Positions 9,131-15,877 of a DNA stretch of 28,023 nucleotides are shown piece by piece. How positions within the stretch are numbered: the first letter of the stretch is position 1; the number at the start of each line of letters is the position of its first letter. Source of the stretch: Chitinophagaceae bacterium UBA2791 (GTDB lineage Bacteria; Bacteroidota; Bacteroidia; Chitinophagales; Chitinophagaceae); assembly GCA_002352105.1 (NCBI GenBank), contig DEHV01000015.1:41360-69382 (forward strand), read 5' to 3'. The position numbers and the translations under genes were made by a program. Below the pieces are notes generated by a model. The model saw nothing but the letters and a program-made list of their open reading frames with translations, searched no databases and was not told where the DNA came from.

Positions 9131-9138
9131 CAAAGATA
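9131..9138 (-). promoter_or_regulatory. -7 element for the small exported protein gene
   Basis: On the - strand this reads TATCTTTG, an exact TAnnTTTG match, about 39 nt upstream of the chosen ATG at 9092. No clear TTG at -33. Confidence 0.5.
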
Positions 9139-9380
9139 TTAAATATTTTAGGATAGTTTTAACCCTTTGCTAAAAAATAAAGGATTTTTTATCCACCATA
9201 ATAACTTAATATCCCGGTTTATTATTATGAGTGAAAATCCTGTTCAACCGTTGCATATTCGCCCCGGAATATTTTAACAATTTGATTTTTACTCACAATC
9301 TTTAGCAAATTCTATGCGGAAAAATTGTTTTATTGCCTGGGATAGATTATTTTAGGTTAACCATTCTTGAACGTAATCAC

Positions 9381-10802
9381 ATGAAAGACAATTCATTTGG
9401 AGATGACAGGGAGGAGATTAAGGAATTGATCAAACGATTTGAGAACCTCCGTACAGGGCGCGCCAACGCCTTTATTGAAGAAGATGCTTTCGAGAAAATT
9501 ATCGACTATTTCGATGAAATTGAAGACCTGCCCCAGGCCCTGGATGCCGTGGAGCTGGGTTTGGAGCAATACCCCTACTCATCGACCCTGCATATTAAAA
9601 AAGCCGATCTCCTGATCGCCTCCCGGCGTTACCATGAGGCCCTGGAGACGCTGGATCACGCCCGGATGCTGGATAGCTCCGATATCAATTTTTACATATT
9701 AAAAACGGATGTCTACCTGGCGCTGGATCAGCAGGAAAAAGCGGTGGAACTCCTGGAAAATGCGCTGGAGCTTTTTGAAGGGCAGGACAGGATCGAGCTC
9801 CTGTTCGAACTGGCCGACGTGTACGACGATTATGAGGAGTTTGATAAGATATTCGATTGCCTCCGGCTGATCCTCGATCAGGACCCCAACAGCGAGGAAG
9901 CTTTGTACAAGATCTGCTTCTGGACAGATTTTACCGGGAGGAACGAGGAGAGCATTACCCTGCACCGGAAGATCATAGATGAATATCCCTATAACGAGCT
10001 GGCCTGGTTCAACCTGGGCGCGGCCTACCAGGGACTGAAGCTGTATGAAAAAGCGATCGACGCGTATAAATACGCGGTTGTCATCGACGAAAAATTCGAC
10101 TATGCTTACCGGAACATGGGCGACGCCTATATCCGGCTGAGAAGATACAAGGAAGCGGTGGAAGCCCTGGAGAAGACGATGGAACTATCCAGGCCGGAAG
10201 ACATTATTTACGAAGCCATCGGTCATTGTTACGACCGGCTGAAAAATTACGCCCAGGCAAGGTTCTATTATCGCAAGGCCTCGCATCTGAATCCGGAAGA
10301 CAGCAAGCTGTATTATAAAATAGCCTGCGCTTACATGAACGAGGGGCAGTGGAATACGGCGTCGAAGCAGTTGCAGACCGCTTTGCAGATCCGCCGCCTG
10401 CAGCCGGAGTACAATATGGCCATGGGCGAATGTAAAATGCGGTTGAATGAATATAAGGACGCCATTCATTTTTTCTCCGTCTCGGTAGCGCAGCGGCCGC
10501 GAAACGTATCGGGATGGGAGGCGCTGATCCGGTGCCTGTATGCCGGAGAATATTACGAAGAGGCGCTGGAGCAGACCCTGGTTGCCCTGAAGCTGATGGA
10601 CAATAAGCCTGTTTTCCTGTTTTACCTCAGCGCCGTGTATTTTGCGCTGGGCAGATCCAAGGAGGCCTTGCAGCAGCTGGAAAACGGCATGAGCGCTTCC
10701 CCGAAATTATTGAAGAAATTATTGGATGTGAATCCTTCCCTGTTACAGCGCCAGCAGGTGGTAGATTTGGTTGCGCGGTATAAAAAGAACAAATCAATCT
10801 GA
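9381..10802 (+). CDS. Cytoplasmic tetratricopeptide-repeat protein
   Basis: A 473-residue protein without signal peptide or membrane segment, made almost wholly of TPR-type helical pairs. Repeats with the usual spacing (W/L..A..Y......EA) run from about residue 55 to 440, for example AWFNLGAAYQGLKLYEKAIDAYKYAVVID and YAYRNMGDAYIRLRRYKEAVEALEKTME, each 34 residues apart. The N-terminal 50 residues are acidic and the last 10 basic (RYKKNKSI). Such proteins act as protein-binding scaffolds; the partner is not visible. I chose the ATG at 9381 (MKDNSFGDD): the upstream in-frame start at 9333 would add 16 hydrophobic residues unlike the soluble body. The 288-nt gap upstream is A+T-rich and shows no canonical promoter on this strand. 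Confidence 0.85.
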   Translation: MKDNSFGDDREEIKELIKRFENLRTGRANAFIEEDAFEKIIDYFDEIEDLPQALDAVELGLEQYPYSSTLHIKKADLLIASRRYHEALETLDHARMLDSSDINFYILKTDVYLALDQQEKAVELLENALELFEGQDRIELLFELADVYDDYEEFDKIFDCLRLILDQDPNSEEALYKICFWTDFTGRNEESITLHRKIIDEYPYNELAWFNLGAAYQGLKLYEKAIDAYKYAVVIDEKFDYAYRNMGDAYIRLRRYKEAVEALEKTMELSRPEDIIYEAIGHCYDRLKNYAQARFYYRKASHLNPEDSKLYYKIACAYMNEGQWNTASKQLQTALQIRRLQPEYNMAMGECKMRLNEYKDAIHFFSVSVAQRPRNVSGWEALIRCLYAGEYYEEALEQTLVALKLMDNKPVFLFYLSAVYFALGRSKEALQQLENGMSASPKLLKKLLDVNPSLLQRQQVVDLVARYKKNKSI

Positions 10803-10811
10803 ATTCTTCCC

Positions 10812-10819
10812 TATTTTTG
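10812..10819 (+). promoter_or_regulatory. -7 element upstream of the comA-like gene
   Basis: TATTTTTG matches TAnnTTTG 33 nt before the ATG at 10853. It suggests that the comA-aroE pair has its own promoter rather than depending on the TPR gene. No TTG at -33. Confidence 0.5.
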
Positions 10820-10852
10820 CCGCGTTAAAATCTACCAGGAAAAATTACTTTA

Positions 10853-11626
10853 ATGAATTTTAATCTCTCCCAGATACCCGACAGGAACCGTAAGCCAAGG
10901 GTAGGCGGTATTACGATGGTAATGGACAAGGGGCTCAGCGTGGAAGAAGCGAAGCATTTTCTGGATGCCGCCGAAGCCTATGTCGACATTGTAAAGCTCG
11001 GTTTCGGAACGTCCTATGTAACGCCCAATCTCAAAGCCAAGATCGAGCTTTATGCCAGTCATAATATTCCCGTTTATTTCGGCGGAACATTGTTTGAGGC
11101 CTTCCTTATCCGCAACCAGTTTGATGATTATATAGGCATATGCAAGGAGTTCGGCATAACGTACATGGAGGTCAGCGACGGATCGATCGATATTCCCCAT
11201 GCCGAAAAATGCGGGTATATCGAAAAGCTCACCAAACATGGAACCATATTGAGCGAGGTGGGAAGCAAGGATGCGGCGCATATCATCCCGCCTTATAAAT
11301 GGATCGAACTGATGAGGGCGGAGTTGAGCGCGGGCTCCACTTATGTTATTGCAGAGGCCAGGGAGTCGGGGAACGTGGGCATTTACCGGGGAAGCGGCGA
11401 AGTGAGGGAGGGGCTGGTCCAGGAAATACTTACCCAGATACCGGAAGAAAAGATCATCTGGGAAGCTCCGCAGAAAGCGCAGCAGCTGTATTTTATCCAG
11501 CTGGTCGGTTGTAATGTGAACCTTGGCAATATTGCCGCAAACGAGGTGATCTCCCTGGAAACCATGAGGCTTGGCCTCCGCGGCGATAGCTTCCATTTAT
11601 TTTTGGATAAAGAATCAATGCATTGA
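10853..11626 (+). CDS. comA: Phosphosulfolactate synthase family (ComA/HSA32-like)
   Basis: The family founder, archaeal ComA, adds sulfite to phosphoenolpyruvate to give (R)-phosphosulfolactate, the first step of coenzyme M synthesis. Plant HSA32 is a homologue with another role. Family blocks in order: GGITMVMDKGLS, VDIVKLGFGTS, YFGGTLFEA, EVSDGSIDIP, VIAEARESGNVGIY, WEAPQKAQQLYFIQLVG, NVNLGNIA and SLETMRLGLRGDS, which together cover the TIM barrel. The 257 residues are normal. No coenzyme M pathway partner is in the window, so the substrate in this organism is open. Bacteroidota of this kind can make sulfonolipids that need cysteate, and a sulfolactate route to it is one possible role (inference). 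The stop codon overlaps the TTG start of aroE, so the two are probably translated together. Confidence 0.85.
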   Translation: MNFNLSQIPDRNRKPRVGGITMVMDKGLSVEEAKHFLDAAEAYVDIVKLGFGTSYVTPNLKAKIELYASHNIPVYFGGTLFEAFLIRNQFDDYIGICKEFGITYMEVSDGSIDIPHAEKCGYIEKLTKHGTILSEVGSKDAAHIIPPYKWIELMRAELSAGSTYVIAEARESGNVGIYRGSGEVREGLVQEILTQIPEEKIIWEAPQKAQQLYFIQLVGCNVNLGNIAANEVISLETMRLGLRGDSFHLFLDKESMH

Positions 11627-12360
11627 GAGTCTTCGGTCTGATCGGCTTTCCCCTGAGCCATTCCTTTTCCAAGCGGTTCTTTGCCGAGAAATTTTTACGG
11701 GAAGGAATAGCCGATACCGTGTACGAGAATTTTCCGTTGACGGACATAAGCCTGTTCCCCGACCTGTTGAAGGCGAACAAGGCGCTATGCGGCTTAAACG
11801 TTACCATACCGTATAAGCAGGATGTTATTCCTTTTCTCGACGATTACAACGAGGTGGTGAAGGGAACCGGCGCCTGCAATTGCATAAGGATCGAAGCAGG
11901 CGAAACCTTCGGGTTCAATACCGATGTGGCCGGGTTTCAGCAATCCCTGACGCCCAAGCTGGCGCCTCATCATACCCGGGCGCTGATCCTTGGCAGGGGA
12001 GGGGCCGCCAGGGCCGTGGCGTATGCCCTTACCAGCATGGGCATTGGATTTCGTTATGTGGTGAGAAAGCGCCTGGCAGACGACGACGCGCTTTTGTACC
12101 AGGAGCTGACGTCAGCCATCATCAAAGCGCATCCGCTGATCATCAATACCACGCCGATAGGAATGTATCCTGATATCGACGCCTTTCCCGCTATTCCCTA
12201 TGAGTTCATTTCCTCACGGCATTATCTATACGATCTTATCTATAACCCCGAAAAAACGGCTTTCCTGGAAAAAGGGGAGAAGCAGGGCGCGGCGATCCAG
12301 AACGGCATGCCCATGCTGATCATCCAGGCAGAGGAAAGCTGGAAGATCTGGAACAGCTGA
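11623..12360 (+). CDS. aroE: Shikimate dehydrogenase
   Basis: Reduces 3-dehydroshikimate to shikimate with NADPH in the chorismate pathway. The N-terminal substrate motif is FGLIGFPLSHSFS (residues 4-16). Catalytic Lys65 is in NVTIPYK and Asp101 in NTDVAGF. The nucleotide-binding turn is GRGGAARAV (124-132), followed by NTTPIGMYP and a C-terminal NGMPMLIIQAEESWKIW. The length of 245 residues is typical of the short Bacteroidota form. The start is TTG at 11623, overlapping the comA stop as TTGA. No ATG lies between that point and the conserved FGLIG motif, and the motif sits at the family position only with this start. This strongly implies translational coupling to the gene upstream. Confidence 0.93.
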   Translation: MRVFGLIGFPLSHSFSKRFFAEKFLREGIADTVYENFPLTDISLFPDLLKANKALCGLNVTIPYKQDVIPFLDDYNEVVKGTGACNCIRIEAGETFGFNTDVAGFQQSLTPKLAPHHTRALILGRGGAARAVAYALTSMGIGFRYVVRKRLADDDALLYQELTSAIIKAHPLIINTTPIGMYPDIDAFPAIPYEFISSRHYLYDLIYNPEKTAFLEKGEKQGAAIQNGMPMLIIQAEESWKIWNS

Positions 12361-12391
12361 TCGGTTTAACTTTCAATCTGAGCAAAATAAG

Positions 12392-12403
12392 TAAATGCAT
12401 TTA
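12392..12403. repeat. Perfect 12-bp palindrome between convergent genes
   Basis: TAAATGCATTTA reads the same on both strands. It lies between the aroE end and the antitoxin end, in A+T-rich DNA. It may be part of a bidirectional terminator, but there is no loop and no clear T-run. Confidence 0.4.
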
Positions 12404-12435
12404 TTCTCAATTATTATTCATCTTGTTTAAGTACT

Positions 12436-12448
12436 GGCTTATTAAGCC
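12436..12448 (-). terminator. Hairpin at the end of the toxin-antitoxin operon
   Basis: GGCTTA-T-TAAGCC is a perfect inverted repeat that includes the antitoxin stop codon. A 1-nt loop means the inner pairs must open. It is a weak terminator candidate for the - strand operon. Confidence 0.35.
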
Positions 12449-12726
12449 GACACGGGCGTTACTCTGATTTGCCCGCCTATTGCTCTTAATACTTTCATAA
12501 TCGTTTCAAACTGTGGTTTTGCTCCTTCTGATAATGCTTTGTACAAACTTGGTCGGCTCATTCCTGTTTCCTCGGCTATTTTGGTCATTCCGACAGCTTT
12601 GGCAATATGACCGATTGCGGTAATTATATCTGCATCGTTACCTTCTTCCAAAACAGCATTAAGATATTCGGCAATCATTTCGTTGTTGTCCAAATAGTCT
12701 GCAATGTCAAATTTTGAAGTTTCCAT
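12442..12726 (-). CDS. Type II antitoxin, HTH addiction-module antidote family
   Basis: 94 residues. It has an acidic N-terminal part (FDIADYLDNNEMIAEYLNAVLEE) and a helix-turn-helix (about 47-66; MTKIAEETGMSRPSLYKALS), the arrangement of the addiction module antidote family that pairs with HigB/RelE-like killers. It binds and neutralises the toxin and is expected to repress the operon. Its start overlaps the toxin's end by 20 nt, and the toxin comes first, as in HigBA-type modules. The A+T-rich composition and Lys/Ile/Asn-rich products differ from the GC-rich neighbours, which suggests acquisition by transfer. A palindrome at 13041-13058 is a likely binding site. Confidence 0.88.
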   Translation of the reverse strand: METSKFDIADYLDNNEMIAEYLNAVLEEGNDADIITAIGHIAKAVGMTKIAEETGMSRPSLYKALSEGAKPQFETIMKVLRAIGGQIRVTPVSA

Positions 12727-13030
12727 TTTTCTTATTTTTTAATTTTTTCCAAATCTCTTTTGCTTTTTCGATGTCTTGCCGTTGGGTGGATTTATCTCCG
12801 CCTATAAGCAAAAGGATAATTTTTTCATCCTGCTCTCTGAAATAAACCCGATACCCTTTTGCATAGTTTATCCTCAACTCGCTAATGCCCTCTCCAACGG
12901 GTTTGCAGTCGCCAAAATGCTCGTCATTTTCAATTTTTTGTATTCTGAAAATGATTTTGGCTTTGGCTCTTAAATCGTTCAATTTTCTAAACCACTTGTC
13001 AAATTCCGTTGTTTTCTCAATGAAGTACAT
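12707..13030 (-). CDS. Type II toxin, RelE/ParE superfamily addiction-module killer
   Basis: 107 residues with the compact alpha-beta order of RelE/ParE-fold killers: an N-terminal TTEFDKWFRKLNDLRAKAKI helix pair, ISELRINYAKGYRVYF (residues 49-64), and IILLLIGGDKSTQRQDIEKA (71-90). GYRVYF and the GGDKSTQ...DI pattern are typical of the HigB-like addiction-module killer group. Members cleave mRNA on the ribosome, though some of this superfamily poison gyrase, and the sequence alone does not separate these. It is the first gene of a two-gene - strand operon. It ends in a Lys/Asn-rich tail. It starts at an ATG at 13030, just below the promoter-operator. Confidence 0.88.
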   Translation of the reverse strand: MYFIEKTTEFDKWFRKLNDLRAKAKIIFRIQKIENDEHFGDCKPVGEGISELRINYAKGYRVYFREQDEKIILLLIGGDKSTQRQDIEKAKEIWKKLKNKKNGNFKI

Positions 13031-13040
13031 TTGCTAAATA

Positions 13041-13058
13041 TGTATCCGTTTGGATACA
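13041..13058. promoter_or_regulatory. 18-bp palindromic operator of the toxin-antitoxin operon
   Basis: TGTATCC-GTTT-GGATACA is a perfect inverted repeat with 7-bp arms and a 4-nt centre, 10 nt upstream of the toxin ATG. It overlaps the -7 element on the same strand by 2 nt and covers the expected transcription start. This is the expected place and form for antitoxin autorepression. Confidence 0.75.
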
Positions 13059-13064
13059 AAAATA
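13057..13064 (-). promoter_or_regulatory. -7 element of the toxin-antitoxin operon
   Basis: On the - strand this reads TATTTTTG, an exact TAnnTTTG match. The operator palindrome begins at its last two bases. No TTG at -33; the upstream region is A+T-rich. Confidence 0.6.
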
Positions 13065-13149
13065 TAAAATAATTTTATTTGGATAGCATTTCAGGCGATT
13101 ATTTTGCCGTTCGCTTTGCGTGCGGAATAGAAACGGATGGCGCCAGGCG

Positions 13150-13581
13150 CTATTCTTTCCATTTTAACAAAGCCTCTTCGGGAACAGGCGCGGGTTTCCT
13201 GAGCCGGTAGTCAAAGCAGGCCATGCCTGTTTGCGCATGCGCGATGGTTGTTGTTTTTCCGCCGGCCTCTTTCTCCAGCTTATAATAAAGGGTAAAAGAA
13301 ACCCGGGAGATATCGCTAACGGATACATGTATACGTACAATATCGCCGTAAAAGATCTCCTGTTTGAAGGAAACGCTTGCCTCGCTCATGATCAATCCTG
13401 CTCCGCCTATGTCCATTTCCGAATACCCGTAATGCTTCAGGAACTGAACCCTGGCCTCATGGATAAGGGAGAGCACGCTGTCGTTTCCTACATGTCCGCC
13501 ATAGTTAAGATCGGTGATCCTTACGGGTATCACGGCGGTAAAATGAAATTTCTCGGGGAGGTCGATCTTGATTCTTGCCAT
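13150..13581 (-). CDS. Acyl-CoA thioesterase, 4HBT hotdog family
   Basis: 143 residues of hotdog fold, as in YbgC/4-hydroxybenzoyl-CoA thioesterases, which hydrolyse acyl-CoA thioesters in the cytoplasm. The active-site region is RITDLNYGGHVGND (residues 21-34), a variant of the usual DxDxxGHVNN: Asp24 fits the catalytic acid and the GHV turn is kept. Further family features are a long helix SLIHEARVQFLKHYG and paired beta strands (VSFKQEIFYGDIVRIHVSV, VSFTLYYKLEKE). The substrate is unknown. It has its own -7 element (13609-13602), so it is probably a single-gene unit between the anti-sigma gene and the toxin. Confidence 0.85.
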   Translation of the reverse strand: MARIKIDLPEKFHFTAVIPVRITDLNYGGHVGNDSVLSLIHEARVQFLKHYGYSEMDIGGAGLIMSEASVSFKQEIFYGDIVRIHVSVSDISRVSFTLYYKLEKEAGGKTTTIAHAQTGMACFDYRLRKPAPVPEEALLKWKE

Positions 13582-13601
13582 AATGGGTCGCGTAAAAGCG
13601 C

Positions 13602-13609
13602 CAAAGTTA
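13602..13609 (-). promoter_or_regulatory. -7 element for the thioesterase gene
   Basis: On the - strand this reads TAACTTTG, an exact TAnnTTTG match 20 nt upstream of the ATG at 13581. No TTG at -33. Confidence 0.5.
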
Positions 13610-13622
13610 CGGGAGTACGACC

Positions 13623-13644
13623 ATCCTGCTTTATCAGCAGGGAT
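13623..13644 (-). terminator. Candidate hairpin after the sigma/anti-sigma genes
   Basis: CCTGC (13625-13629) pairs with GCAGG (13637-13641) around a 7-nt loop, with flanking partial pairing. It lies between the anti-sigma gene and the thioesterase promoter. It has no T-run and is a weak call. A second small repeat, GGTCA/TGACC, is at 13661-13676. Confidence 0.3.
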
Positions 13645-13722
13645 TAAGATACGGCGGGGAGGTCAACGGCCTGACCGGCAATCGCGGCAAGATAATGGCG
13701 ATCACTAGGCTAACCCCGGGAA

Positions 13723-14676
13723 CTACCGGTTTTCCAGGATCATCTCTTTCAGCTCGAAAATATCGAGGAAATTATCGGCTGTGGGGACAAAAGCAGCTTC
13801 CCGAAGCAATTGATTGCGCCATTCCTGGAAACGCGCTTCCCATACCTTTCCTTCAATATTGGTTTCTGAAGCGACATAAGCGTTGAGATAACTGAGGCAG
13901 TGCAGGAATTTATTCGATATCCTGGTTTGGGCGCCATTGGGGCTGGTGACCACGATATGCGGACTGTTAGGCGAACGGACAAGGTTTACGTCCATGATGA
14001 TCTGACCTCTTTCGTCGCGGATCGGCGGCGCTTTCACGGCAACCGGCTGCATCTCGACCACGGCATTTATCTCCGACAGGTCCGCAGAGCTTATAAAGTT
14101 TTCGGCCATCAGGCGGTCTTCATCGATATCCGTTGCCTGGATCGATTCGGAAGAAAAATGATCCTGATCGGATGAAGCGCCGGCGGCTTCGGTCTTTGCC
14201 GCTTTGGTCCCGGATACATGCCGCCGCTGGATGGCTTCGCCGGGATCGGCCGATGCAGGATAAGACGCGTCGGACGCCGGTTCCTGTGGAAGGGTTGTAA
14301 GGCCCATGGGCTTTTGCGGGCTATCGGCAGTCGCCAGCGATGCCGGCGCTTTTTGCGTGGAGGGGATAAAAAAATAAAAAGCGGCTATAGCGGTAATGGC
14401 AATGAGCGCCGCCGCTGCCGCTAAGCGTTTATATCCCGGAATGGCGACCTCGGGCCTTTGTTTCTCCCTTGACGCTGTCGCCGTATCAGGAAGACCGGCC
14501 TTTATTTTCTCCCAGGAGAGCGGCGGAGGCGCAATTTCCGATCCGGCTAATTTTTCCTGTATGATCCTGTCCGATCCATGATATTCCGTACGCAGCCATT
14601 GGTCCAGTTTTTCCCAGGCCGCGGAAGGGGGCTGTATCTCATACTGTGAAAGCTTGTATGGAAATCGGTCTGGCAT
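13723..14676 (-). CDS. Membrane anti-sigma-factor-like protein
   Basis: 317 residues with one membrane segment at about 86-104 (LAAAAALIAITAIAAFYFFI), a cytoplasmic N-terminal part and a long Ala/Ser/Pro/Glu-rich exported part. The N-terminal region carries two copies of a short motif, PPSAAWEKL (16-24) and PPPLSWEKI (50-58), 34 residues apart. The membrane-distal C-terminus (about 225-317) looks folded (NGAQTRISNKFLHCLSYLNAY...). It begins 2 nt after the stop of the ECF sigma gene, so the two are translated together; this context and the topology are the grounds for the anti-sigma call. No zinc-binding ZAS motif is visible. The inducing signal is unknown. Confidence 0.65.
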   Translation of the reverse strand: MPDRFPYKLSQYEIQPPSAAWEKLDQWLRTEYHGSDRIIQEKLAGSEIAPPPLSWEKIKAGLPDTATASREKQRPEVAIPGYKRLAAAAALIAITAIAAFYFFIPSTQKAPASLATADSPQKPMGLTTLPQEPASDASYPASADPGEAIQRRHVSGTKAAKTEAAGASSDQDHFSSESIQATDIDEDRLMAENFISSADLSEINAVVEMQPVAVKAPPIRDERGQIIMDVNLVRSPNSPHIVVTSPNGAQTRISNKFLHCLSYLNAYVASETNIEGKVWEARFQEWRNQLLREAAFVPTADNFLDIFELKEMILENR

Positions 14677-14678
14677 GG

Positions 14679-15257
14679 TTAACGGGTAAATGATTTTTGG
14701 GTATCGCTCAGGAACTGGGCTATTTTCTTTTGTAATATTCCCCTGGCCCTGGCCAATTGTGATTTGCTGGTGCCTTCGCTGATGTTCAGCATTTCAGCGA
14801 TCTCTTTGTGCGAATATCCTTCCACTACATACAGGTTAAAGATCGTTCTATAGCCAGGAGACAGTTCCTGGATCAGCCTGATGATATCCTTTTCTGCAAG
14901 ATTATCCAGCGCTGAAACATCATCGTTCTCAATTTCGTTTTCTTCTTTCTCGCCCACTCTCACCGCCAGCAACGATTTTTTTCTGAAATGTTCAATCGAA
15001 GAATTGACAAAGATCCTTCTTATCCATCCTTCAAATGATCCTTCGGCCCTGAACCGGTGCAGATTTCGATAGACCTTGATAAACCCTTCCTGGAGGAGGT
15101 CCTGCGCGTCGTCGCTGTTATTGGAGTATCTAAGACAAACGGCATACATTTTTCCTGCAAACCGGTTGTAGAGCTCTTCCTGCATCGCCCTGTCGCCCTT
15201 CACGCATCCATTGATTAAGTCGGATTCGGAGATATTATGGTTGCTTTGATGGTACAA
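14679..15257 (-). CDS. ECF-type RNA polymerase sigma factor
   Basis: 192 residues with sigma region 2 (about 25-95; AGKMYAVCLRYSNNSDDAQDLL, then GFIKVYRNLHRFRAEGSFEGWI) and region 4 (about 130-185; PGYRTIFNLYVVEGYSHKEIA with the helix-turn-helix SEGTSKSQLARARGIL). Regions 1 and 3 are absent, as expected for extracytoplasmic-function factors. The acidic linker (VGEKEENEIENDD) joins the two. The frame has no in-frame ATG ahead of the conserved ESDLINGCVKGDR block. The most upstream usable codon is TTG at 15257, with a stop codon in frame shortly before it, so a TTG start is likely. It lies 20 nt downstream of rdgB and 2 nt upstream of the anti-sigma-like gene. Confidence 0.88.
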   Translation of the reverse strand: MYHQSNHNISESDLINGCVKGDRAMQEELYNRFAGKMYAVCLRYSNNSDDAQDLLQEGFIKVYRNLHRFRAEGSFEGWIRRIFVNSSIEHFRKKSLLAVRVGEKEENEIENDDVSALDNLAEKDIIRLIQELSPGYRTIFNLYVVEGYSHKEIAEMLNISEGTSKSQLARARGILQKKIAQFLSDTQKSFTR

Positions 15258-15277
15258 TATTTTTAAATAATTGAATT

Positions 15278-15877
15278 TTAACTATTTGAGGGCGATAACG
15301 GTTGTTGCTGCAAAAATAAAACCAGTTTGTCTGCCGCTTTTTTCCGGTGGCTGTACCTGTTTTTTTCTTCCATGGACATCTCTGCGAAACTACGGTTAGT
15401 TCCCAAAGGCATAAAAACAGGATCATACCCGAACCCTCCGGATCCTTTTTCCGCCGGGAGGATATGGCCCTCGCAGATCCCCTCAAAAAGAAAGCGCTCT
15501 CCCTCCCAGATAAGCGAAATGACGGTCCGGAACCGGGCGCTGCGATCCTGCTTTCCCTCCAGTTCCCGCAAGAGCTTTTGGATATTATCGGATGAGGAGC
15601 GGTTCTCGCCGGCGTACCTGGCCGATCTTACCCCAGGCTCGCCGTTAAGCGCGCTCACTTCCAGCCCGGTGTCTTCGCTAAAGCAGTTCAACCCCGATAA
15701 GGACGCGATAAAACGCGATTTCTCCAAAGCATTTTCTTCCAGGGTATCATAAGGCTCGGGGATCTCCGCGGTTATTCCAGCATCTTTCAAGCCGACGATC
15801 CCGATCTGGTCGCCGATGGCGGCCTGGATCTCCCTGATCTTATGGTCATTATTGGTAGCAAAAAGCAGCTTGCGCAT
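15278..15877 (-). CDS. rdgB: XTP/dITP diphosphatase (RdgB/HAM1 family)
   Basis: House-cleaning enzyme that hydrolyses dITP, dXTP and related deaminated purine nucleotides so they are not put into DNA or RNA. The 199-residue length matches RdgB. The N-terminal substrate motif is LLFATNNDHKIREI (4-17). SEDTGLEVSALNGEPGVRSARYAGE contains the catalytic Asp69. GGFGYDPVFMP (148-157 region) and SHRKKA close the pocket. The start is ATG at 15877, whose A is also the last base of the upstream gene's TGA (TGATG overlap); a longer in-frame extension upstream lies within that gene and lacks family similarity. The coupled overlap suggests one operon with the psi-like gene. Confidence 0.93.
   Translation of the reverse strand: MRKLLFATNNDHKIREIQAAIGDQIGIVGLKDAGITAEIPEPYDTLEENALEKSRFIASLSGLNCFSEDTGLEVSALNGEPGVRSARYAGENRSSSDNIQKLLRELEGKQDRSARFRTVISLIWEGERFLFEGICEGHILPAEKGSGGFGYDPVFMPLGTNRSFAEMSMEEKNRYSHRKKAADKLVLFLQQQPLSPSNS

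Noticed and set aside
9093..9380. Possible small RNA or gene in the A+T-rich spacer before the TPR gene
   Set aside because: Only tiny hairpins (such as GGAT-TTTTT-ATCC near 9182) and no promoter-terminator pair for a + strand RNA are seen.
12442..13030. Toxin-antitoxin region as part of an insertion sequence or prophage
   Set aside because: No transposase, integrase, terminal inverted repeats or target duplications are visible around it.
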